Assembly: GCA_047777415.1 (NCBI GenBank)
Contig: JBKEEO010000002.1
Coordinates: forward strand, 558,001 to 622,000
Reading direction: 5' to 3'
Length of the DNA stretch: 64,000 bases
Origin: Caproicibacter sp047777415
GTDB taxonomy: Bacteria > Bacillota > Clostridia > Oscillospirales > Acutalibacteraceae
Every line of letters begins with the position of its first letter. Within the stretch, counting starts at the first letter, position 1. Positions 33,395 to 40,910 of the stretch are shown in pieces. The translations under genes and the position numbers were made by a program. The notes beneath the pieces were generated by a model. It did not search any database. It saw nothing but the letters and a program-made list of their open reading frames with translations, and was not told the origin of the DNA.

Positions 33395-34350
33395 TGAACA
33401 TTCGCCGCCTTGTGAAAAATTGGGATTACATGTGTTCCTTCAGAAAGATTGCCAGCATCCTCAACAATCCAATCATCTGCAGATAGTCCGGAAACTACTT
33501 CAAATCCATTGTCAAATTCGCGCGCGGTTTTGATAGGAGTCTTTACAGTTGTTCCTTCCACAACTCGAAATACATACTCCGCACCATTATGATCGGCTTG
33601 CACGGCACTATAAGGTACGACTAGAACAGAAGAATTAGTTGATGTAATAATCTTAGCCTTTGCTGTAAATCCTGGTTTTATATCCTCTTTTGGTTCATTG
33701 ACAGTCACAAGAACTTCAACAACGGTTTCTTGCCCGACTGTAGTAGCAATCTGTTTTGCTTCAGATGATATTTCCTTCACTGTTCCGGAGTAGCAAGAAT
33801 TTTTGAATCCTACTCCAGTGATTTCAACATTCTGCCCTACTTTTATATCCGAAATTTGCGATTCATTTACATTTAAGCGCACTTGAATCCCTGTGTCACC
33901 ACGGATGATTACGACAGGAGATGTGGGATTCACATAATAACCTGTATCTGCAGAAGTAATAAATGCAACCGTACCGCTGATAGGCGCTGTTAATGTGTTA
34001 ACCTTTTCCAAGTTCTCTTCCGACTGAACATCCACATAACAGGCATAAGACTCATCTGAAGCAGCATTTTGAAAAGAATTTACAGCGACATCCATTAAAA
34101 CTTGTCCTTTTTCAACTTTTTGTCCGGCTTTTACGTAAATCTTTTTGACAATAGAGTTAGCAGGTGCATACACGTTTTGACCGGGTACTGCTTCCACCTT
34201 TCCGGTGCAAACCACAGACTCAACTTCGGAAACCGGTTCCAGTTTAATTACATTGATTTTTAAGATTGTTTTTTTTATGGTGCTGCCAATTAAAAAAATT
34301 GCAGATAAAGCAATCAAAGTGCAGGTAAAAAGAATAAAATATCGTTTCAT
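33391..34350 (-). CDS. Efflux adaptor protein, HlyD/MacA-like
   Basis: Encodes 319 residues: an N-terminal membrane anchor (FILFTCTLIALSAIFLIGS), a lipoyl/barrel-sandwich hybrid (VYAPANSIVKKIYVKAGQKVEKGQVLMDVA, then APISGTVAFI) and a beta-barrel domain. It lacks the long coiled-coil hairpin of Gram-negative MacA, as expected for a Gram-positive partner of an FtsX permease. The start is placed at ATG 34350, six bases after GGGGGA; an ATG at 34356 is also possible. First gene of the adaptor-permease-DUF6873 operon. Confidence 0.82.
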   Translation of the reverse strand: MKRYFILFTCTLIALSAIFLIGSTIKKTILKINVIKLEPVSEVESVVCTGKVEAVPGQNVYAPANSIVKKIYVKAGQKVEKGQVLMDVAVNSFQNAASDESYACYVDVQSEENLEKVNTLTAPISGTVAFITSADTGYYVNPTSPVVIIRGDTGIQVRLNVNESQISDIKVGQNVEITGVGFKNSCYSGTVKEISSEAKQIATTVGQETVVEVLVTVNEPKEDIKPGFTAKAKIITSTNSSVLVVPYSAVQADHNGAEYVFRVVEGTTVKTPIKTAREFDNGFEVVSGLSADDWIVEDAGNLSEGTHVIPIFHKAANVQ

Positions 34351-34469
34351 TTTCATTCCCCCATCACTGTTATTTTGTGATAAGGGCAGTAAAAATATAA
34401 CGGTCACCTGGAAACTTGGAATGAATAAATTATTTAAAAACCAACAGACTATAATCGAGGTGAATGTTG

Positions 34470-34652
34470 ATGAGTATTATTCAATGTGATGTTGACTGTA
34501 TCTATCAAAAGGATGGTTACTGCACACTGGAAACTCCTTCTGCAATTACCAATTATACTGGGGATGGATGTGTACATTGCATCAAAGTGACTCCAAGATC
34601 GAAGGATGACGTCATTCAGTCGCGGCCTCAAACGCCTCCCTCACATTTTTGA
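34470..34652 (+). CDS. Small cysteine-rich protein
   Basis: A 60-residue protein starting at ATG 34470, seven bases after GAGGTG. It contains MSIIQCDVDCIYQKDGYC followed by GCVHC, a CX3C-X7-C and CX2C pattern suggesting metal or Fe-S binding. Similar small proteins are common in Ruminococcaceae, often misnamed hydroxymyristoyl-ACP dehydratase. Its last 41 bases overlap the 3-prime end of convergent radA, so the C-terminal tail may be poorly conserved. Function unknown. Confidence 0.6.
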   Translation: MSIIQCDVDCIYQKDGYCTLETPSAITNYTGDGCVHCIKVTPRSKDDVIQSRPQTPPSHF

Positions 34653-35985
34653 CTCCAATGAGTTTTATGCCGCTCCATTTGGATTTAGAGCGCTTTAGGC
34701 TGTGATATGGTAAGATACAATATTCAAATCCTAGACGTTTGGCCTCGCTGATTCTAGCGTCGATTTGTGTGACGGAGCGAAGTTCTCCTGCAAGTCCAAT
34801 TTCACCGAAAACAATTGCTGAATCATTAATCGCTTGATTTTTCAAACTGGAAATCAAGGAAAGTGCGACCGCGAGGTCACAAGCCGGTTCGTCAAGACGC
34901 AATCCTCCCACCACATTTACATAAGCGTCGAGATTAGAAAAAAAGTAGCCGGCCCGTTTTTCAAGAACTGCAAGCAACAGCGACATTCGGTTATAGTCAA
35001 AACCGGTAGCCATGCGGCGTGGGGTTCCATAACCTGAAGCTGTTGCCAAACCCTGTACTTCAGCTAGAATAGGCCTGGAACCTTCCATAACACATGTTAC
35101 ACAGGTTCCGGCCACATGGCTAGGTCTGCCGGAAAGCATCGCCTGGGAAGGATTGTCTACCGGGTGAAGCCCATCTTCACCCATTTCAAAAACACCGATT
35201 TCATTCGTTGAACCATACCTGTTCTTGATGGCTCTCAGTAGCCGATAGGACATTTGTCTGTCCCCTTCAAAATATAGCACAGCATCCACAATATGCTCTA
35301 ATACCTTAGGACCTGCGATTGCGCCATCTTTGTTGACATGGCCGACGATTATAACCGGGATTTCTAGAAATTTTGCCGCTCTCATAACCGCATTCGTACA
35401 TTCTCTAACCTGAGTGACACTTCCGGGAGACGAGTTTAAATCTGTAAAATTCATAGTTTGGATAGAATCAATCATTACAAGGTCTGGCTTATGTTCCCGC
35501 ACTTGTTCTATCACAACTTGAATGTCAGTTTCCGTTAATATAAAAAGATTTTGGCTGTTAACCCCCAAGCGATCTGCACGAAGTTTAATTTGATGCCCGG
35601 ATTCCTCTCCGGAAACATATAAAATTTTAAGACTCTGTCCAAGATATTGGCAAATTTGCAGTAAGATAGTTGATTTACCAATGCCAGGTTCCCCGCTAAC
35701 GAGCACTAAAGAACCTTTGACAATTCCGCCGCCTAAAACACGATCCAACTCCCCCATGCCTGTGTGATACCGTTCTTCCTCTGATGCGGACAGCTCTGAA
35801 AGTGAGACAGCCTTTGCGGATACAGCTGTTCTTCGTTGGCTGCGTTCAAATGATTGTTTTGGTGCAGATTCAACGATTTCCTCATTCATTGTATTCCAAT
35901 GACCGCAATTAGGACATTTCCCATACCATTTGGCAGATTCCAAGCCACATTCCGAACATATGTAAACACTTTTTCTTTTTCCCAC
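34612..35985 (-). CDS. radA: DNA repair protein RadA
   Basis: Encodes 457 residues: N-terminal C4 zinc finger (CSECGLESAKWYGKCPNC), a RecA-like ATPase with GEPGIGKST and MIDSIQTM, the RadA-specific KNRYG motif, and a C-terminal Lon-protease-like domain (NVVGGLRLDEPACDLAVALSL). RadA is a DNA helicase that promotes branch migration in recombination. Convergent with the small cysteine-rich gene. No obvious operon partner downstream; cwlD is in the same direction upstream. Confidence 0.95.
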   Translation of the reverse strand: MGKRKSVYICSECGLESAKWYGKCPNCGHWNTMNEEIVESAPKQSFERSQRRTAVSAKAVSLSELSASEEERYHTGMGELDRVLGGGIVKGSLVLVSGEPGIGKSTILLQICQYLGQSLKILYVSGEESGHQIKLRADRLGVNSQNLFILTETDIQVVIEQVREHKPDLVMIDSIQTMNFTDLNSSPGSVTQVRECTNAVMRAAKFLEIPVIIVGHVNKDGAIAGPKVLEHIVDAVLYFEGDRQMSYRLLRAIKNRYGSTNEIGVFEMGEDGLHPVDNPSQAMLSGRPSHVAGTCVTCVMEGSRPILAEVQGLATASGYGTPRRMATGFDYNRMSLLLAVLEKRAGYFFSNLDAYVNVVGGLRLDEPACDLAVALSLISSLKNQAINDSAIVFGEIGLAGELRSVTQIDARISEAKRLGFEYCILPYHSLKRSKSKWSGIKLIGVKNVREAFEAATE

Positions 35986-36042
35986 AGTTTTTCTTCCTAT
36001 CTTAATTTAATATATTTATTATATTTGACTAGATTTTATTAT

Positions 36043-36789
36043 TCAAGGAGTTAACTGGATTTCGGAACAGTAATTCAATATACCACTGTAGATGGAAAAA
36101 GCTATTTTGTGCTGATAAATTGGGTCTTTGAGCTTCAATTCTTCCTCAGGGTTAGATAAAAATCCGCATTCAACCAATACCGCAGGTACCTTTGATTCCC
36201 GAAGAAGGTAAATGGAATCACCGGCTGGCTTTATCTCTCTCTTATTGTCTTTCTGCAGCAATTGAATGACTTGAGATTTGATATGCTCTGCAAGAATTTT
36301 ACTGCCTTGATGATTGATTGAATAAAAAACTTGAGTGCCATGATATTGTGATTGGGTAAAATAATTTTGATGGATACTGATAAAAATACAATTATTTTGT
36401 TCTTCCAGAATTTTTAGGCGTTGATGCATATCACTGACTTTGCGTTCATGTACGGTGTTAAGAGAATTATCGCCAATTGCTACATCTTCTGTTCTTGTCA
36501 TTACGACTTGATAGCCCGAAACTGTCAAAAGCTGTTCTAGATCTTTAGCAATGGCAAGATTGATCTCTTTTTCCGGCGTTCCAGTGCTGCCGGATGCTCC
36601 CCCATCTTCCCCACCATGACCGGCATCGATCACAATTGTACGGGGTGGGCCGCTGGACTCTAGAGTTGAGGCAATTTGGTCAATCCGATTGTAAGAAATA
36701 TAAGATAACATTAAAAATGCAAGGCAACAGACAATCAAGACAATGACAGGAATAACGTTCCCTAAAAGACTGCTTTTTTGATTGCCCAA
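36043..36789 (-). CDS. cwlD: Germination-type N-acetylmuramoyl-L-alanine amidase CwlD
   Basis: Encodes 248 residues: one N-terminal membrane helix (about 10-31) and an Amidase_3 domain with VIDAGHGGEDGGASG, SIHQNYF and VLVECGFLSNPEEE, the zinc ligands and catalytic Glu. The size and layout fit CwlD, which with PdaA makes muramic-delta-lactam in spore cortex. TTG 36789 is preferred since GGGGTG lies six bases upstream; the ATG at 36807 has no Shine-Dalgarno and sits next to a -10-like element. Confidence 0.85.
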   Translation of the reverse strand: MGNQKSSLLGNVIPVIVLIVCCLAFLMLSYISYNRIDQIASTLESSGPPRTIVIDAGHGGEDGGASGSTGTPEKEINLAIAKDLEQLLTVSGYQVVMTRTEDVAIGDNSLNTVHERKVSDMHQRLKILEEQNNCIFISIHQNYFTQSQYHGTQVFYSINHQGSKILAEHIKSQVIQLLQKDNKREIKPAGDSIYLLRESKVPAVLVECGFLSNPEEELKLKDPIYQHKIAFSIYSGILNYCSEIQLTP

Positions 36790-36809
36790 ATGAATCACCC
36801 CACGCATCC

Positions 36810-36839
36810 ATTATATGCGAAGCGTAATCTTCCATATGC
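36810..36839 (-). promoter_or_regulatory. Candidate sporulation (sigma-E/sigma-G) promoter of cwlD
   Basis: On the minus strand GCATATG, a 15-base spacer and CATATAAT. This fits the sigma-E pattern (-35 ending ATAT, -10 beginning CATA) and also sigma-G. In Bacillus cwlD is expressed during sporulation, consistent with the match. Confidence 0.5.
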
Positions 36840-36883
36840 TTTTAATTACAATCGTTAAAATAAAGAGATTGATTTTGAAACGG

Positions 36884-36912
36884 TTGACAAATTGTACTTC
36901 AAGAGGTAAGAT
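36884..36912 (+). promoter_or_regulatory. Promoter of the lone KDPG aldolase gene
   Basis: TTGACA (36884-36889), a 17-base spacer and TAAGAT (36907-36912). It would give a leader of about 340 bases before the ATG at 37259. Apart from two cre-like sites I see no recognised RNA element in that leader. Confidence 0.6.
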
Positions 36913-37077
36913 AAAACCTGTATATTGCTAAATAATAAGTTTCGTGTAGCAATATGGGATTTATTAATATTTCATGATGAAACGTAAGGCCAAGATAGTA
37001 TTTATCTACATAAATTTGTTTGATGACTAATGATATAAAATGAAACTTCGCCTGTTGAAAAACTGATTCTTACTTCT

Positions 37078-37091
37078 CGAAAGCGTTAATA
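37078..37091. promoter_or_regulatory. cre-like operator 1
   Basis: CGAAAGCGTTAATA matches the CcpA consensus TGWAARCGYTWNCW at 12 of 14 positions. A LacI/GalR-family protein would be expected to bind. It lies downstream of the promoter, a typical roadblock position. Confidence 0.45.
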
Positions 37092-37179
37092 CCGGTTTTT
37101 CTCCTTACTGAGAATACTTTGTGGCAAGGGTTTAGTCCTACGCTGGATGGGCCTATGTTGGGGTAAGTCTTTTTCGCCG

Positions 37180-37193
37180 TGAAAACGCTTAAA
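37180..37193. promoter_or_regulatory. cre-like operator 2
   Basis: TGAAAACGCTTAAA matches the CcpA consensus at 13 of 14 positions, 66 bases before the aldolase start and 102 bases from the first site. Confidence 0.5.
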
Positions 37194-37258
37194 TCAAGGT
37201 TATCAATTGCATTAATTTTCAAATAATTCAGCAAAATGCTGAATGAGGGGGTTATCCT

Positions 37259-37894
37259 ATGTCAGAATTAACTCAGAAACTATATGAAATTGGTATCATT
37301 CCCGTCATAAAAATGGACTGTGCAGAACATGCTGTTCCATTAGCTCGTGCCTTGAAAAATGGAGGTTTACCGGTAGCTGAAATTACATTCAGAAGTGATG
37401 CTGCTGAGGAATCAATCCGAGTAATTTCAAATCAAGTGCCAGAGCTTTTTGTTTGCGCGGGAACAGTTCTTACGGTACAAAATGCTGAAAAAGCAGTAGA
37501 AGCCGGTGCCAAAGCAATCATCAGTCCAGGCACTAATATGGACGTTGTTCATTGGTGCATTGAACATAATATTCCTGTTATTCCCGGCTGTTCAACGCCT
37601 ACAGAAGTGGAAGCCTGCATGAGGGAAGGTCTTACCCTGGTTAAGCTATTTCCCGCAGAGGTTATCGGCGGAGTAGCCATGCTGAAAGCGCTCTCAGGGC
37701 CTTACGCAGGGATGAAATTTATGCCGACGGGCGGCATTAAGCCTAACAATGTAAAAGAGTATCTGTTACAAAAAAATGTACTGGCATGCGGCGGTACTTG
37801 GATGGTCCCGACCGATTTGTTAACAGCGGGCAAATTTGATGAAATCGAATCTCTTACCAGAGAAGCTGCAGCACTTCGGGATGAGGTTCGCTGA
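37259..37894 (+). CDS. eda: 2-dehydro-3-deoxy-phosphogluconate / 4-hydroxy-2-oxoglutarate aldolase (Eda type)
   Basis: A class I aldolase of 211 residues: Glu41 in VAEITFRSDAAEESIR, PGCSTPTEVEA, Schiff-base Lys129 in LVKLFPAE, and FMPTGGIKPNN. It cleaves KDPG (or 4-hydroxy-2-oxoglutarate) to pyruvate and an aldehyde. It stands alone, with its own promoter and cre-like sites suggesting catabolite control, 10 kb from the sugar-acid island that has two more aldolases. The other Eda-type copy at 51087 is closely similar. Confidence 0.88.
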   Translation: MSELTQKLYEIGIIPVIKMDCAEHAVPLARALKNGGLPVAEITFRSDAAEESIRVISNQVPELFVCAGTVLTVQNAEKAVEAGAKAIISPGTNMDVVHWCIEHNIPVIPGCSTPTEVEACMREGLTLVKLFPAEVIGGVAMLKALSGPYAGMKFMPTGGIKPNNVKEYLLQKNVLACGGTWMVPTDLLTAGKFDEIESLTREAAALRDEVR

Positions 37895-37930
37895 TATAAA
37901 GGCTGAATGAGTTTTTTCTAAATTTAATTT

Positions 37931-37996
37931 TCCTCAAAGCTGATAGTACGCAAACGAAGCATTGTACCATCCGCTTTGAGGAATTTTATTGTTTTT
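37931..37996. terminator. Terminator between the aldolase gene and rlmH
   Basis: TCCTCAAAGC (37931-37940) pairs perfectly with GCTTTGAGGA (37973-37982); the loop contains a smaller GTAC/GTAC pair. A T-rich tail follows. It may act for both convergent genes. Confidence 0.65.
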
Positions 37997-38012
37997 CAGC
38001 TTATTCTTGATA

Positions 38013-38492
38013 TTATTTATGGTATTTTCCGTTATTTATTATTTGAAATGCACGGTATACTTGTTCACAAAGCATTACACGTGCAAGCTGATGCGGGAAC
38101 GTCATCGCAGACATAGAAAGCTTCAGTACAGCCTTTTCTTTGACTTGGTCAGACAAGCCGTAGGAACTGCCAATAATAAAACTGATGTCACTAACGCCCC
38201 GCAAACCGGTATTCTGTATAAAATTTGCTAGTTGTGTGGAAGTAACAGATTTTCCTTCAATGCATAACGCAACAATATCAGAATTACCCGTTACGTTTAA
38301 AATACGTTCAGCTTCTGAGTCCAATGCATATTGAATTTGTGCTTTGCTAGGTTTATCCGGTAAACGACTTTCTGCCAATTCTGTTACAGAAAATTTGCAA
38401 AATGACCGCAGACGCTTTTCATACTCGTGGACGGCTTTACGCCAATAATCTTCCTTGAGTTTTCCTATACAAATCAAATGGCATCTTAACAT
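38013..38492 (-). CDS. rlmH: 23S rRNA (pseudouridine1915-N3)-methyltransferase RlmH
   Basis: A SPOUT methyltransferase of 159 residues: ICIGKLKEDYWRKAVHEYEKRL at the N-terminus, VALCIEGKSVTS, the knot loop SFIIGSSYGLSD and the C-terminal LARVMLCEQVYRAFQI. It methylates pseudouridine 1915 in helix 69. It lies just downstream of the walJ-like gene (one base apart), the same order as in Bacillus. Confidence 0.95.
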   Translation of the reverse strand: MLRCHLICIGKLKEDYWRKAVHEYEKRLRSFCKFSVTELAESRLPDKPSKAQIQYALDSEAERILNVTGNSDIVALCIEGKSVTSTQLANFIQNTGLRGVSDISFIIGSSYGLSDQVKEKAVLKLSMSAMTFPHQLARVMLCEQVYRAFQIINNGKYHK

Positions 38493-38493
38493 C

Positions 38494-39288
38494 TTAAAAT
38501 AGAATCATTTTCCCTTCACTGTTTTCTTTAGGCGCAACATAAAGCTCAAAATCAATTCCTTGTTTTAGTCCTGACATAGATAAGGAACATAGAGAAGTTT
38601 GATAAGCTAATTCCGGTGTATTATTTTCAGAACTAAGGTGTGTTAAAACAAATCGAGTTGTTCCGCTGGATACAAAATGATACAATTCTTCCGCACACGC
38701 GGCATTGGATAAATGTCCTGTTTTGGACAAAATGCGGCGTTTGAGATAATATGGATAAGGTCCATTCTGAAGCATACCGATATCGTGGTTAGATTCCAGC
38801 ACAATCATATCAGCACCTGTCATCTCCTGCCTTACTTCTTCTGACATATAACCCAAATCTGTTGAAATTGCAATTTGTCTACCATCGTGCGTATCTATCC
38901 GGTAACCGATGCTCTCTGCGCTGTCATGGGATGTGTGAAACGGTTTAATAAACATTCCTGCACATTCTATCCCGTTATTCTCTATGACATTTGCCTCATA
39001 TTTCGTACTGAGACAATTTATTCGTTCCAATTCAGCTAATGTCCCTGCAGAAGCAAAAACCGGCAGGTGATGCTTTGAGGCAAACACCCGCAGTCCCTTT
39101 ATATGGTCAGAATGTTCATGTGTTACAAAAATACCTTGAATAGCTTCGGATGATATTCCACAACGTGCAAGCATTGTATCAAGTTGTTTCGCTGTTCTTC
39201 CTGCATCCACCAGAATGCCTACCTTTTCGGACCCTATGTAATAACTATTTCCGCTGCTTCCACTAAACAGCGTATAAAAACGAGCCAA
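38494..39288 (-). CDS. walJ: MBL-fold metallo-hydrolase, WalJ/YycJ-like
   Basis: Encodes 264 residues with the metallo-beta-lactamase fold: FSGSSGNSYYIG at the N-terminus, the metal motif VTHEHSDHIKGL, and ESNHDIGMLQNGPYP typical of YycJ. Its proximity to rlmH supports the WalJ assignment. In Firmicutes it has been linked to DNA/cell-wall cycle coordination and shows exonuclease activity. The walRK genes themselves are not in the window. Confidence 0.82.
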   Translation of the reverse strand: MARFYTLFSGSSGNSYYIGSEKVGILVDAGRTAKQLDTMLARCGISSEAIQGIFVTHEHSDHIKGLRVFASKHHLPVFASAGTLAELERINCLSTKYEANVIENNGIECAGMFIKPFHTSHDSAESIGYRIDTHDGRQIAISTDLGYMSEEVRQEMTGADMIVLESNHDIGMLQNGPYPYYLKRRILSKTGHLSNAACAEELYHFVSSGTTRFVLTHLSSENNTPELAYQTSLCSLSMSGLKQGIDFELYVAPKENSEGKMILF

Positions 39289-39329
39289 TTGATTTCCTCC
39301 GTATTCTCATTATTCTCATAGATTAAAAT

Positions 39330-39352
39330 AAAAAGGGTGGACGTCTTGTCCG
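39330..39352 (-). terminator. Terminator after murA
   Basis: On the minus strand GGGCGGAC-AAGAC-GTCCACCC is followed by TTTTTA. Confidence 0.75.
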
Positions 39353-39369
39353 CCCCTCCATTCTCCATT

Positions 39370-40653
39370 TTAGACAACTTTAGCAGATTCCGTATCAGGA
39401 ATATGAGCACGACGTATTTCTGCTCCAAGTCGTTTTAATTTAGTATCAATGTTCTCATATCCACGTTCTATATGGCGAATATCCTCAATTTGTGTTGTTC
39501 CATGAGCACAAAGACCAGCTATTATCATTGCAGCGCCTGCGCGGAGATCTGTCGCACGAACCGGTGCGCCCGTAAGATGATCCACACCCTCAATAACAGC
39601 TAGCTTGCCGTCAACTGAGATTTGTGCACCCATGCGTTTCAATTCTTCTACATACCGAAATCGGTTGTCCCACACGCTTTCATTAATAATGCTTGTCCCT
39701 TTTGCAATAGATAGCAGTACTGCAATTTGTGGATGCATATCGGTTGGAAAACCCGGGTGAGGCATGGTTTTAATATTGCATTTGTTTAAAGGACCACTGC
39801 GAGAAACTCGAATGGAATCATCAAATTCCTCCACTTGCACACCCATTTCTACCAGTTTAGCAGAAATGGATTCAAGATGTTTTGGTATAACATTTTTCAC
39901 TAAAACATTTCCACAAGTAGCTGCTGCTGCAACCATGTATGTTCCAGCTTCTATCTGATCGGGAATAATGGAATAAGTCGTTCCACCTAAATGTTTTACA
40001 CCATAAATTTTGATTACATCCGTACCTGCTCCGCGTATGTCAGCACCCATGGAATTTAAAAAATTCGCCAAATCAACAATATGCGGTTCCTTTGCCGCAT
40101 TTTCAATGATGGTAGTTCCCTCAGCTTTCACCGCAGCCAGCATGATGTTAACAGTGGCTCCAACGGAAACAACGTCAAGATAAATGCTAGTTCCAACAAG
40201 ACGGTCCGCTGAAACATCAACCATCCCATTTTCCAGCTTATATTTTGCTCCTAACGCCAGAAAGCCCTTCAAATGTTGATCAATTGGGCGAACACCAAAA
40301 TCACATCCGCCGGGCATGGCAACAACCGCATGATGGAACCGCCCCAATAATGCACCCATTAAATAATACGAGCCGCGAATATGCCTTGCAAGTTCATCTG
40401 AAACAATATGGGTATGAATTGGCCTAGCATCAATCTCAAATGATGATTTATTGATTACTCGAATTTTAGCCCCCATATCATATAAAATACCCGTAATAGA
40501 AGAAACATCCGTAATATTGGGGACGTTTTCAATTCGACATACTCCATCTGAAAGAATTGCCGCCGGGATGATAGCCACAGCAGCATTTTTTGCTCCACTG
40601 ATATTAACTTCTCCGAAAAGGCGGCAATTACCTTTAATAACAAATTTATCCAA
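39370..40653 (-). CDS. murA: UDP-N-acetylglucosamine 1-carboxyvinyltransferase
   Basis: Encodes 427 residues with the EPSP-synthase fold: DKFVIKGNCRLFGEVNISG, AKNAAVAIIPA, and the PEP-binding Cys117 in MPGGCDFGVRPIDQHLKG. The cysteine (not aspartate) predicts fosfomycin sensitivity. It commits UDP-GlcNAc to peptidoglycan. The start is TTG 40653, eight bases after GGAG; the in-frame ATG at 40680 would add nine residues not seen in the family. Flanked by terminators, so probably monocistronic. Confidence 0.95.
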   Translation of the reverse strand: MDKFVIKGNCRLFGEVNISGAKNAAVAIIPAAILSDGVCRIENVPNITDVSSITGILYDMGAKIRVINKSSFEIDARPIHTHIVSDELARHIRGSYYLMGALLGRFHHAVVAMPGGCDFGVRPIDQHLKGFLALGAKYKLENGMVDVSADRLVGTSIYLDVVSVGATVNIMLAAVKAEGTTIIENAAKEPHIVDLANFLNSMGADIRGAGTDVIKIYGVKHLGGTTYSIIPDQIEAGTYMVAAAATCGNVLVKNVIPKHLESISAKLVEMGVQVEEFDDSIRVSRSGPLNKCNIKTMPHPGFPTDMHPQIAVLLSIAKGTSIINESVWDNRFRYVEELKRMGAQISVDGKLAVIEGVDHLTGAPVRATDLRAGAAMIIAGLCAHGTTQIEDIRHIERGYENIDTKLKRLGAEIRRAHIPDTESAKVV

Positions 40654-40871
40654 CGCGGTCGCTCCAATCTTAATGAACAATATTATTATAACAAGTTTTT
40701 TTCAAATATTTAAGTATTTTTCCCATTAAGCACATGTAAATATTTGAATAAAAATACCTAATTTTAGACATAAAAAAAGCATAATTTATCATTGAGACAG
40801 CTAAATTTTAAGCTATATTGCATATTATTGATAATAATACAAGGCAATATAAAAGTCAATAAGCGCCCAAA

Positions 40872-40906
40872 AATAATTCGCCGTATGAAAGAAGCGGCGA
40901 ATTATT
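40872..40906 (-). terminator. Terminator after the M23 peptidase gene
   Basis: A perfect 12-bp stem AATAATTCGCCG/CGGCGAATTATT with an 11-base loop, running into TTTTT on the minus strand. Between it and murA lies about 200 bases of AT-rich DNA with a TATAAT near 40683 but no other feature. Confidence 0.85.
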
Positions 40907-40910
40907 CTGA

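Noticed and set aside
37078..37193. A possible structured RNA closed by AAGCGTT/AACGCTT
   Set aside because: The pairing is explained by two cre-like operators, which are palindromic themselves; inner pairing is poor and no riboswitch core was recognised.
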